From positions 1 through 60,485 of the forward strand of contig JACIWA010000008.1 of NCBI GenBank assembly GCA_014361195.1: a DNA stretch of 60,485 nucleotides, written 5' to 3'. This document shows, one piece after another, positions 44,475 to 51,869 of this stretch. This stretch comes from Thermoplasmatales archaeon. GTDB lineage: Archaea > Thermoplasmatota > E2 > UBA202 > JdFR-43. The notes below the pieces were generated by a model. It was not told where the DNA came from, made no database searches, and saw nothing but the letters and a program-made list of their open reading frames with translations. Numbering within the stretch: the first letter of the stretch is position 1; every line of letters begins with the position of its first letter. The position numbers and the translations under genes are program-made.

Positions 44475-45004
44475 TGTACGGGATACAGGTTTAGAGTTAC
44501 TACTGGAAAGCCTTTTACATATTGAGTTGTTACTTCTTCATAAAGGCGACCTGGATATATTTCACTTGAGCCATATATTTCCTCTTTTTCCTTTATTGCC
44601 TGTTCCTCGCAAATATCAATTCCAAGCGGAACAGGCATTGACCTTGGAGCAATCCTTGCCTTTCCTATTAAAACCGCTTCCCTCGCAGCAACCTTTATTT
44701 CCTTTACTTCTGCTCCATAGGGTAGCAATACATTCACTGGCTTTACAGGAATTGCGGGTTCGCCAGCATTACCTACAATTGGCAAATCCATAGCAATATT
44801 TACATATTCCTGTCCATCAATAGATACAGCTTCCAATTTTGGTTTTGTAAATTCAAATTGCATTCTTATTGCATTTGCTGGCTCTGGTTTTGTTATTACT
44901 GTGCCTTCTTTTGGTGGCTCAATCGCATTTATTGGCAATGCCATAGAGCTCATTACTAACGCCAACACAACACATACGCTTATTCCTGCTTTTTTTCCTT
45001 TCAT
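44429..45004 (-). CDS. Signal peptide and C25 prodomain of the giant peptidase (frameshifted 5' part)
   Basis: 191 codons. Signal peptide (KKAGISVCVVLALVMSSMALPINA), then a C25 propeptide with GNAGEPAIPVKPVNVLLPYG and VVTLNLYPVHWNPSTKYIYI. The frame then hits TGA after QRWS. The homologous stretch at 51866-53725 reads SINAYPVRYLPEEKKIIYAEKIKIEVSY without a break. Moving one frame within the overlap at 44429-44474 gives STKYIY joined to YTTMELIVELKEGE, restoring the family pattern. I infer a one-base loss, a sequencing error or a -1 frameshift. Unlike most genes here it has an AGGAGG-like leader, described separately. Confidence 0.85.
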   Translation of the reverse strand: MKGKKAGISVCVVLALVMSSMALPINAIEPPKEGTVITKPEPANAIRMQFEFTKPKLEAVSIDGQEYVNIAMDLPIVGNAGEPAIPVKPVNVLLPYGAEVKEIKVAAREAVLIGKARIAPRSMPVPLGIDICEEQAIKEKEEIYGSSEIYPGRLYEEVTTQYVKGFPVVTLNLYPVHWNPSTKYIYIQRWS

Positions 45005-45050
45005 TTTATCTGCCTCCGTTAGGATAAATTAACAAAAAAATATATAAGTT
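45005..45050 (-). promoter_or_regulatory. Promoter and ribosome binding site of the giant peptidase gene
   Basis: On the minus strand CGGAGGC (plus 45012-45018) lies about 8 bases before the ATG, a good Shine-Dalgarno site. CTTATATATTTTT (plus about 45036-45048) is a TATA box about 40 bases before the ATG. The mRNA should therefore have a leader of about 20 bases, unlike the leaderless promoters elsewhere in the window. Bases 45051-45180 show no gene. Confidence 0.55.
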
Positions 45051-45180
45051 TTATTGGGAAAATATAGGAGAAAATGGCAATTTTTTTTCAATGTAGGTAA
45101 AATATTTCCAATTTTTACTTTATTCTTATATCAGAAAATTTTACAGGAGAAATAAAACATTTCTGAAAAATTTGTGCGGA

Positions 45181-45690
45181 CTATAAATAAAGATGATGCA
45201 CTTCCTTAACTCCATCTAATTTTGCTATTTTTTTAATTGTTGCAGGGGATAATGGGTTTTCAGTAATTATATAGGCGCAATTTTTCTCATCTTTTTCTTC
45301 TATAATCACTTCCGCTATGCTAACCCCTTCTTCCGCAATTAGCTTGGCAATTGGAGCTAATATTCCCGGTCTATGAGGGTCATCTACATATATTTCCAGT
45401 ACATTCCAATTATCAATAAGTGATGCCAAGGATTTCAAATCACATTTTGGCTTTATTTTACTAAATATTTTTTGAAGATAGGGATCTTCTTCTATCATTT
45501 TTATTGTCACATCCACACTCTTTATATTTACACCCGCTGATTTCGCAATTCCTAATTTAGATATCTTTATTTCCCCACAGTAGATATTTCCTTTCTCTAC
45601 TCTTAAACCATAATCAAGCAATTTTCTGGCTACTTTTGCTCTTGCCAGATATTTTTTAAAATGTGCCAATATTTTATCCCGCATCGCCAT
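45181..45690 (-). CDS. ACT-domain regulator of amino acid metabolism (COG2150-like)
   Basis: 169 residues. The N-terminal half (MRDKILAHFKKYLARAKVARKLLDYGL, then ISKLGIAKSAGVNIKSVDVTI) is helical and suggests a helix-turn-helix. The C-terminal half (about 95-169) is an ACT domain: VLEIYVDDPHRPGILAPIAKLIAEEGVSI. This matches an archaeal family annotated as a predicted regulator of amino acid metabolism. ACT domains bind amino acids. The true start may be the Met two codons in. It is downstream on the same strand of the small ORF at 45721. Confidence 0.8.
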   Translation of the reverse strand: MAMRDKILAHFKKYLARAKVARKLLDYGLRVEKGNIYCGEIKISKLGIAKSAGVNIKSVDVTIKMIEEDPYLQKIFSKIKPKCDLKSLASLIDNWNVLEIYVDDPHRPGILAPIAKLIAEEGVSIAEVIIEEKDEKNCAYIITENPLSPATIKKIAKLDGVKEVHHLYL

Positions 45691-45720
45691 TATTTGGGAA
45701 TAAAATTTTAATATTAAAAA

Positions 45721-45963
45721 TTAACTTCTGAGAATTTCCGAATGTTTAAATAAGAAGATTTGAATGGGTAATTCTGTTATTCTCTCAGATACCCTTTTAA
45801 TTTTTCCATCAACCAAATTATAAGCTTGTTTTTTTAGAATCCCTTCCCACATGGGTGAATAGAATGTTTTTAATCTCTGGCAAAACACTCCTGTTTCCGC
45901 AAGTCTTCTTAACTGATAATCTAAAAACTTGTTTTTGCTCTCTTTTAAAGAAGTGCTAGCCAT
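45721..45963 (-). CDS. Hypothetical 80-residue protein
   Basis: An 80-codon ORF on the minus strand between the ACT regulator (30 bases downstream) and the TIP49 gene (divergent, 38 bases away). It is basic and mixed in composition (KFLDYQLRRLAETGVF, ILKKQAYNLVDGKIKRV), with no membrane segment or known motif. Its position in a gap that would otherwise be unusually long, and its protein-like composition, support a real gene, but I cannot assign a family. Confidence 0.45.
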   Translation of the reverse strand: MASTSLKESKNKFLDYQLRRLAETGVFCQRLKTFYSPMWEGILKKQAYNLVDGKIKRVSERITELPIQIFLFKHSEILRS

Positions 45964-45970
45964 TGGAATA

Positions 45971-46001
45971 AAATTTTTATAGTAGTTCTATAAATAAAAA
46001 T
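45971..46001 (+). promoter_or_regulatory. TATA-like promoter of the TIP49 gene
   Basis: TTTTTATAG at 45974-45982 is centred about 23 bases before the ATG at 46002, giving a leaderless transcript. Confidence 0.45.
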
Positions 46002-47357
46002 ATGCCTGAAATAAGGGAAGTGGCTCTGAGAGAGTGGGAAAGAATTTCCTCTCATTCACACATTCAGGGTCTTGGTTTAAAAAATGGAAAAGCACTTCCT
46101 GTCGCTGATGGAATGATTGGACAAGAAGAGGCAAGGGAAGCTGCTGGAATACTGGTTAAACTTGTAAAAGGAGGGAAATTTGCGGGGAGGGCGGTTTTAA
46201 TTGCGGGGCCACCTGGGACTGGAAAAACTGCGCTGGCACTTGCTGTAGCAAAGGAGCTTGGGAAGGATGTTCCATTTGTTCCGCTTGCTGCTTCAGAAAT
46301 CTATTCTGCGGAAATGAAGAAGACGGAGTTTTTAACTCAGGTGCTGAGGAAGGCAATAGGTGTAAAAATAAGGGAGATGAGGAAGGTTTATGAAGGAGTT
46401 GTTAAGGGAATTGATATAAAAACTCAACCACATCCCTATAATCCTTATCAGAGAATACCCTCTTCCGCAATTGTAACAATAGCAACAACTGAAGAAGAGA
46501 AGAAGCTATCAATGGATGAAGATTTTGCCCTTCAATTTATCCAGCAGAACATAGGAGAGGGAGATATTATTCAAATTGATGTTGATGGAGTGAGAGTAGC
46601 TAAACTGGGAAAGGCGGAGGAATATGTAAAAAAGGAAGGTCTTGATTTATCTTCAACAAAAGCTTTGCCAGTACCAGATGGGCCTGTTGTAAAAAATAAA
46701 GAATTTGTCTATACATTAAGCCTGCATCACATGGATATGATAAACTCAAGGCGAAGCGGGGATATTTTCAGCTTATTTTTTGGAGAAAGAGAGAAGGAAA
46801 TAGATTCAGAATTGAGAAGGGCTATAGATGAAAATGTTAAAAAAGTGGTTGAGGAAGGAAGAGCGGAAATATTGCCAGGCGTTGTTTTTATAGATGAATG
46901 CAGTATGCTTGATATAGAAACCTTTGCTTTTCTTAACAGAGCAATGGAGCAGGAGCTTGCTCCTATAATAATTTTTGCAACAAATAGGGGAATAACAGAA
47001 ATAAGAGGGACAACAATAAAAGAGGCTCATGGAATGCCTCTTGATTTGCTTGATAGAGTTTTAATAGTAAATACAAAACCATATTCTGCGGAGGAAATAA
47101 GACTAATAATAAAGGAGAGAGCAAAAATTGAAAAAATAGAAATGGATGAGGAAGCTTTAGATTTCCTTACAGAGCTTGGCACTAAAACATCATTGAGGCA
47201 TTGCATCCAGTTGCTTGCACCCTCATATGAAATAGCAAAAGAGGCAAAGAGGAAAAAGATAACAAGAGAAGATGTTAAAAGAGCTTCACAGCTGTTTGTT
47301 GATGTGAAGCAATCTGTTGCATATCTGCAAAAATTAGAAAAGGAAATGCTGAAGTGA
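46002..47357 (+). CDS. TIP49/RuvB-like AAA+ ATPase
   Basis: 451 residues, full length for RuvBL1/2 (TIP49) proteins. Walker A is GPPGTGKT (69-76) and Walker B is GVVFIDECSMLDIETF. The opening ISSHSHIQGLGL is the diagnostic RuvBL N-terminal motif. Domain II, the OB-fold insertion, lies between about 125 and 290. Sensor residues are in IIFATNRG and ELGTKTSLRHCIQLLAP. Eukaryotic homologues build hexameric rings in chromatin remodelling and in snoRNP and PIKK assembly; the archaeal role is unknown. It is followed by a 62-residue ORF after four bases. Confidence 0.93.
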   Translation: MPEIREVALREWERISSHSHIQGLGLKNGKALPVADGMIGQEEAREAAGILVKLVKGGKFAGRAVLIAGPPGTGKTALALAVAKELGKDVPFVPLAASEIYSAEMKKTEFLTQVLRKAIGVKIREMRKVYEGVVKGIDIKTQPHPYNPYQRIPSSAIVTIATTEEEKKLSMDEDFALQFIQQNIGEGDIIQIDVDGVRVAKLGKAEEYVKKEGLDLSSTKALPVPDGPVVKNKEFVYTLSLHHMDMINSRRSGDIFSLFFGEREKEIDSELRRAIDENVKKVVEEGRAEILPGVVFIDECSMLDIETFAFLNRAMEQELAPIIIFATNRGITEIRGTTIKEAHGMPLDLLDRVLIVNTKPYSAEEIRLIIKERAKIEKIEMDEEALDFLTELGTKTSLRHCIQLLAPSYEIAKEAKRKKITREDVKRASQLFVDVKQSVAYLQKLEKEMLK

Positions 47358-47361
47358 GAAA

Positions 47362-47550
47362 ATGAAAGGATACAGCATTTCAATAAAGCAGATTGGAGAT
47401 AAAACAGTGGTGGAGATAAATGGGAATTTGCCAGAAGAGGAAATAGAAAGGATAAAAAAGAGATATAAAGATGCAGAGATTTTTTTAAATGGAAAAAAAA
47501 TAAGCGGAAAGCAAAAAATTGTTGAGCTTGAGACAAGAAAATTGCGATAA
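47362..47550 (+). CDS. Small protein of 62 residues, unknown
   Basis: 62 codons starting four bases after TIP49. The protein begins MKGYSISIKQIGDKTVVEING and continues with a charged helix (EEEIERIKKRYKDAEIF) and a basic tail. Strand-strand-helix-strand is likely. I do not recognise the family. The close spacing suggests co-translation with the AAA+ ATPase. It is followed by a TATA box (AATATAAAA, 47551-47559) for tmk. Confidence 0.55.
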   Translation: MKGYSISIKQIGDKTVVEINGNLPEEEIERIKKRYKDAEIFLNGKKISGKQKIVELETRKLR

Positions 47551-47577
47551 AATATAAAAGCATTTTTATTTTACTTC

Positions 47578-48153
47578 ATGAAAGGAAAATTTATAACAAT
47601 TGAAGGAATAGATGGTTCTGGAAAGACAACAATTGCAAAAATTTTGCATGAAAAAATTCCCAATAGTGTTTTAACATATGAGCCAACAGATGGATGGATT
47701 GGAAAAATGATAAAAGGAGCAATAAGTAAGGATGTAGATGGAATAACAATTTCCCTTCTTTTCTGTGCGGATAGAAATGAGCATTTAAAAGAAATAAGAA
47801 AATGGCTTGGTGAGGGAAAAATTGTTATATGCGATCGCTACTTTGACTCAACCCTTGCATATCAGAAAGAGCAATTGAAATTTGAAAATGCGGAGAAATG
47901 GCTTTTAAACTTGCAACCGTTTTTAATAAAACCAGATTTAACTATTTTGCTAAAAATAGAGCCAAAAAAGGCAATGGAAAGGATAAAGAGGAAAAAAGTT
48001 TTTTTTGAAAATGAGGAGTTTTTGGAAAAAGTTCAGAAAAATTATCTGGAGATGGCAAAGGAGGAGAGGTTTTTTTTGATAAATGCGGAAAAAAGCATAG
48101 ATGAAATAGTGAATGAATGCTTAGAAGAAATAAAGAGAAGAAAAATTATTTGA
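47578..48153 (+). CDS. tmk: Thymidylate kinase
   Basis: 191 residues, P-loop kinase. The Walker A loop is IEGIDGSGKTTIAKIL. The DR(Y/F) motif is CDRYFDSTLAYQ and the Glu/Pro lid precursor is LTYEPTDGWIG. KPDLTILLKIEPKKAMERI is the following family segment. It phosphorylates dTMP to dTDP. AATATAAAA at 47551-47559 is centred about 23 bases before the ATG, so the gene probably has its own leaderless promoter. Its last eight bases overlap the convergent UPF0173 gene. Confidence 0.9.
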   Translation: MKGKFITIEGIDGSGKTTIAKILHEKIPNSVLTYEPTDGWIGKMIKGAISKDVDGITISLLFCADRNEHLKEIRKWLGEGKIVICDRYFDSTLAYQKEQLKFENAEKWLLNLQPFLIKPDLTILLKIEPKKAMERIKRKKVFFENEEFLEKVQKNYLEMAKEERFFLINAEKSIDEIVNECLEEIKRRKII

Positions 48154-48793
48154 TTTCTATCTCCTCATTTGGCTTCATTATTATTACTTCCGCTTCCCTT
48201 ACCGATTTTTTAAACTCCTCTGGATCGCATCTTATTAAATCAAAGGTATTGTAATGCATTGGAATTGCTATCTTTGGCTTTAAAAGCGAGACCGCAATCC
48301 CAGCCTGCCTTGCATCCATCGTATAGCGTCCCCCTATCGGTAAAAGGGCAACATATGGCTTATATATCTCACCTATAATTTTCATATCTGAAAAAATTGA
48401 AGTATCGCCCGCATGATAAACAGGCCTTTCAGTATCTATTATCAAGCCAGCGGGGCAAGTATTACCAGATGAATGAAAAGCGGGAACCATATAAATTTCA
48501 GTATTCTTAATTTTGATTCCTCCTCCTATATTTATTCCCTCCGCCTCCGCCCCCTTGCTCTGGGCATAGCATGCGATTTCATGAATTGCGACAATCTTTG
48601 CATTATTCATTTTTGATATCTCAATTGCATTTCCTAAATGGTCATCATGGCTGTGTGTAACCGCAACTATATCAACTTTTATATTGCTCACTTTCTCCTT
48701 GCAGAGAGGATTTCCTTCTATAAATGGGTCAACTATAATCCTGTCCCTCCCTTCTATTATAAAGCAGGAATGACCGAGCCATTTGATTTTCAT
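48146..48793 (-). CDS. UPF0173 metallo-beta-lactamase-fold hydrolase
   Basis: 215 residues. It begins MKIKWLGHSCFIIEGRDRIIVDPF and has the metal-binding motif THSHDDHLGN (HxHxDH). Other ligands are in VPAFHSSGN, VYHAGDTSIFSD and IPMHYNTFD. This is the UPF0173 (YtkL-like) family of metal-dependent hydrolases, whose substrate is not known. It is convergent with tmk and divergent from the methyltransferase at 48831. Confidence 0.9.
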   Translation of the reverse strand: MKIKWLGHSCFIIEGRDRIIVDPFIEGNPLCKEKVSNIKVDIVAVTHSHDDHLGNAIEISKMNNAKIVAIHEIACYAQSKGAEAEGINIGGGIKIKNTEIYMVPAFHSSGNTCPAGLIIDTERPVYHAGDTSIFSDMKIIGEIYKPYVALLPIGGRYTMDARQAGIAVSLLKPKIAIPMHYNTFDLIRCDPEEFKKSVREAEVIIMKPNEEIEIK

Positions 48794-48830
48794 GAGGATA
48801 AAATAGAAAAATAAGAAAAATTTTTCTATT

Positions 48831-49391
48831 GTGGAAATAAGCGATGAAATAAAAATTGAATTTATGGAAGGAGTGTATAAGCCAGAGGAGGATAGCTATT
48901 TGCTGTTAAGGAGCATAGAAATAAGCGGGAGGAAGGCTCTTGATATGGGATGTGGTTGCGGAATAATTGCCCTTCATCTTGCAAAAAATGGTTGTGATGT
49001 TGTTGCGGTGGATATAAATGAAAAAGCTGTTGAAAATACAATCAGAAATGCAAAAATTAATGGAATAAATTTGAGATGTTTTAAAAGCGATTTATTTGAG
49101 GATATAAATGAGAAATTTGATATGATAACATTTAATCCTCCCTATCTGCCAACAAAAAAGGAGGATGTTGCATGGGATGGGGGAAAGGATGGAAAGGAAA
49201 TAATAGAAAAATTTTTGAAAGAAGCAAAAAATTATTTGAATAAGGGAGGAGTGATATATATGGTTATGAGCAGTTTTAATAAAATAGAAAAAATTATAGG
49301 AAAATTCAGGGAATATGAATTTGAGAAAATCTCTGAAAAAAGATTTTTCTTTGAAGCAATATATGTTTATAAGATAAAGTTAAAGTCATAA
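48831..49391 (+). CDS. HemK/PrmC-like N5-glutamine methyltransferase, archaeal type
   Basis: 186 residues from a GTG start. The SAM-binding motif is ALDMGCGCGIIALHLAKNG. VAVDINEKAVENTIRNAKING follows, and the substrate motif is FNPPYLP (NPPY). YKPEEDSYLLLRSI at the N-terminus is typical of the Mtq2 group, which methylates the GGQ glutamine of archaeal and eukaryotic release factor 1. No separate N-terminal helical domain is present, as expected for the archaeal form. The downstream 667 bases lack a clear gene. Confidence 0.85.
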   Translation: MEISDEIKIEFMEGVYKPEEDSYLLLRSIEISGRKALDMGCGCGIIALHLAKNGCDVVAVDINEKAVENTIRNAKINGINLRCFKSDLFEDINEKFDMITFNPPYLPTKKEDVAWDGGKDGKEIIEKFLKEAKNYLNKGGVIYMVMSSFNKIEKIIGKFREYEFEKISEKRFFFEAIYVYKIKLKS

Positions 49392-50058
49392 AAAATATAA
49401 GGAAATAAGATTGATGAAAAAGATCTAACTCTATGGGGCTAGTAGTGATATTCTTTTTAGCAAGGTAAATGCATATACTCTCCCCAATCCATATAAATGG
49501 AAATGAGCAATTTAAGTCTGAAGGGGGCAAGCAGCTCAGGAACAAAGGCGATACTTTATTGAAAATACAGATGCATATAAGGAAATGTATCTAGGGTGGA
49601 GAGCATCATATATCTCTCATCTAACAAATGGAAAAATTCGCATTTGCCTGCGCAATCCCTAAATGAATTCTTATGGGCATATGCTTTCCTTGCAAAGAGG
49701 GGCATATTCTCATAGCTAATTTTATAGAGTAGAAGATTGTGAGGTTTATGAGAAAGATGGATGTAATATTCAACTATTCGTTAATTCGCTAATAATAAAA
49801 TGATAGTGATAAATTCCATTCTCTATAAAAATTTGGTAGGTGCATTTTGCTGAAGCGATGTCATTGACTGCTGTTTTTATAATGAAATAGAATCAGAGCT
49901 ATCCTCTGTCCTTATAACCCAATCTTAAACTCTTGGAAAGAGAGATAAAGTAAGCAAAAATATTGTATTTCTTTCATGGAATAATAAAGATTTAAAAAGC
50001 GAGACTCTGAAAGAATGAAGAAGAAATTTTAATTCACTCCAGAATTGTATACTTCTCC
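49392..50058. other. 667-bp gap without a recognisable gene
   Basis: This is the longest gene-free stretch in the window. All frames are broken by stops. Short pieces such as the one encoding VEDCEVYEKDGCNIQLFVNS (about 49730-49790) look faintly protein-like, which may mean a decayed gene. I see no tRNA, rRNA, CRISPR array or transposase. Inverted-repeat signals are weak. An unrecognised non-coding RNA cannot be excluded. Confidence 0.5.
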
Positions 50059-50583
50059 CTAATTACGCAGAATATCCCTAACCCTCTCCCTAAATTCCTC
50101 CAAACTTCCTTCATTGATTATAACAATATCCGCCATAGCAATCACCTCCCCAAGCCCCCATGCAAGTTCTTTTTTCTCCCTTTCCCTGAATTTTTCAATG
50201 CTCATCTCATCTCCATATCTTTTCCTTTTACAAATCCTTTCATATCTTGTAGCTGGGGAGGCATGTATTGCAACAACTATTAGCTCATCTATTTTTTCTT
50301 TGAAGGCATTGACTTCCTCCATGCTTCTTATTCCATCTATAACAAAAAAATCTTCCTTAATTTTGGATAAGCACCTTTTTGCCCAATAATCTAGCCCATA
50401 TTTCTTTCTCATTTCATCCGCAATATTTCCAGTGATTTCATCACTCAAAGGCAAATTTCTTTTAATTACTTCTTCCCTTACCTCATCACCCATGCTTATT
50501 ACCTTTATCCTCATCTCCTTAGCAACATTTATTGCTTCTGTTTTCCCTGCGCCCGGCATGCCGGTAAATGCGATTGCTTTCAT
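50059..50583 (-). CDS. UPF0200 P-loop nucleotide kinase-like protein
   Basis: 174 residues. It begins MKAIAFTGMPGAGKTEAINV (Walker A GMPGAGKT), and VISMGDEVREEVIKRNL is the nucleotide-monophosphate-binding type segment. DFFVIDGIRSMEEVNAFKE and ARYERICKRKRYGDEMS correspond to the family core. UPF0200 proteins occur mainly in archaea and resemble dephospho-CoA and adenylate kinases, but their substrate is not established. It is the last gene of the cutA operon, coupled by ATGA to the ligase gene. Confidence 0.87.
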   Translation of the reverse strand: MKAIAFTGMPGAGKTEAINVAKEMRIKVISMGDEVREEVIKRNLPLSDEITGNIADEMRKKYGLDYWAKRCLSKIKEDFFVIDGIRSMEEVNAFKEKIDELIVVAIHASPATRYERICKRKRYGDEMSIEKFREREKKELAWGLGEVIAMADIVIINEGSLEEFRERVRDILRN

Positions 50584-51869
50584 GCTAAATTGGATATTAC
50601 AACTGGTTTATTTTTTTCTATTTCATTTACTTCCCTTACTTCTATTTTCATTCCCTGCAATTTTTTCTCAAATTCTTCCTTTATTTTTTTCTTTAAAATT
50701 TCCTTTCTGTCTTCGCTTTTATCAATTACAAGATTTATTATTATCTCATCCTCGCTAACCTGAACAATCTGGAATTGATCAATTGAAAATCTTTGAAATG
50801 AATACATTACTTTTGCTGGAATTCCAGTTATTGTAAAAGGTGGAATTATTTTTCCACTTGGCAATATAATTGAATCTGCTTTTCTTCCCTCTATTCTCTC
50901 TATAATTGGAGAGTTTATTCCACATCCACATTTACTCTTGATGGGAGTTATGAAATCATTTAAGCCATCATATCTTATTATAGGAGTTGCATTTCCATAT
51001 AGCTTTGTAACAACTATTCTTCCTGTTTTATCTGTTGGCTCATTATTTTCATCAACTACTTCAACATGGACCATATCATAATGCAAGTGATATTTTCCTC
51101 TCTTGCATTCATAGGCAATAGGCCCGCCTTCTGTTGAGCCATATACATCATATACTCTTGCATTGAATGCTTCTTCAATATACTTCTTTGTATATTCATC
51201 CAGCACCGCACCTGATGATGCCATAACTTCTGGCTCTATTTTAAGCCCTTTCTTATTTTTAATTATTGCAAGAGCCCTAAGCGAGGATGGATATCCACCT
51301 AGGAATTTTGGATCAAATTTTTCAATTTTTTCAGCCATCTTTTCCACTTCCTCGCCCACATGAAGAATCTGGAGATTATTTAATTTAAATGGCAAGCATC
51401 TCCTCAAATAAAATTCTTCAATTGCATCAGGGGCTAGATCCGCAATTATGCTCATCCTGTCCTTCATCCAATTTACATCATATTCCCTTAGCTCCCTTAA
51501 AAAGCCCATCAATGCCTTTATTATTGTATAGAAATCAACATATATGCTAACCGGTTTTCCTGTTGAGCCTGATGTGCTTACAATGCTGTATTTTTTTCTT
51601 TTATCTGGAATAATTTTATCTGGAAAATTTTTTCTTATATCTTCTTTTTTTAGTATTGGTAAATTTTCAATGTTTTCAAGAGATATTGAATTTATGTCAA
51701 TTCCCTTATATTTTTCCTTATATAATGGAATTTTCATTGCATATTTTATTATTTTTTTAAAGCATTTACTCCTGTATTTCTCTATCTTCTCCTCACTTTC
51801 AAACAGCCTATCAATATCTGAGATGTATAGTAATGGAATTTTTGCAAGAGTTAGCGGACCATATTTCAC
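50580..51869 (-). CDS. Phenylacetate-CoA ligase-like adenylate-forming enzyme
   Basis: 429 residues of the PaaK/CapK/F390 synthetase group. The P-loop-like ATP motif is VSTSGSTGKPVSIYV. VYDVYGSTEGGPIAYEC is motif A5, and GRIVVTKLYGNATPIIRYDGLND precedes the hinge. The C-terminal domain (about 330-429) is shortened but present. The enzyme adenylates a carboxylate; the acceptor may be CoA or another thiol or alcohol. CapK-like members act in polysaccharide loci. It is ATGA-coupled both to the C25 peptidase gene upstream and to UPF0200 downstream. Confidence 0.8.
   Translation of the reverse strand: MKYGPLTLAKIPLLYISDIDRLFESEEKIEKYRSKCFKKIIKYAMKIPLYKEKYKGIDINSISLENIENLPILKKEDIRKNFPDKIIPDKRKKYSIVSTSGSTGKPVSIYVDFYTIIKALMGFLRELREYDVNWMKDRMSIIADLAPDAIEEFYLRRCLPFKLNNLQILHVGEEVEKMAEKIEKFDPKFLGGYPSSLRALAIIKNKKGLKIEPEVMASSGAVLDEYTKKYIEEAFNARVYDVYGSTEGGPIAYECKRGKYHLHYDMVHVEVVDENNEPTDKTGRIVVTKLYGNATPIIRYDGLNDFITPIKSKCGCGINSPIIERIEGRKADSIILPSGKIIPPFTITGIPAKVMYSFQRFSIDQFQIVQVSEDEIIINLVIDKSEDRKEILKKKIKEEFEKKLQGMKIEVREVNEIEKNKPVVISNLA

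Noticed and set aside
49306-49545. 79-codon minus-strand ORF
   Set aside because: It overlaps the methyltransferase gene, has a Phe/Ile/Ser-rich antisense-like composition and no recognisable motif.
49500-49560. SRP RNA-like G-rich segment in the orphan region
   Set aside because: The short GGGGGCAAGCAGCTCAGG string lacks the conserved helix 8 pairing and flanking motifs.
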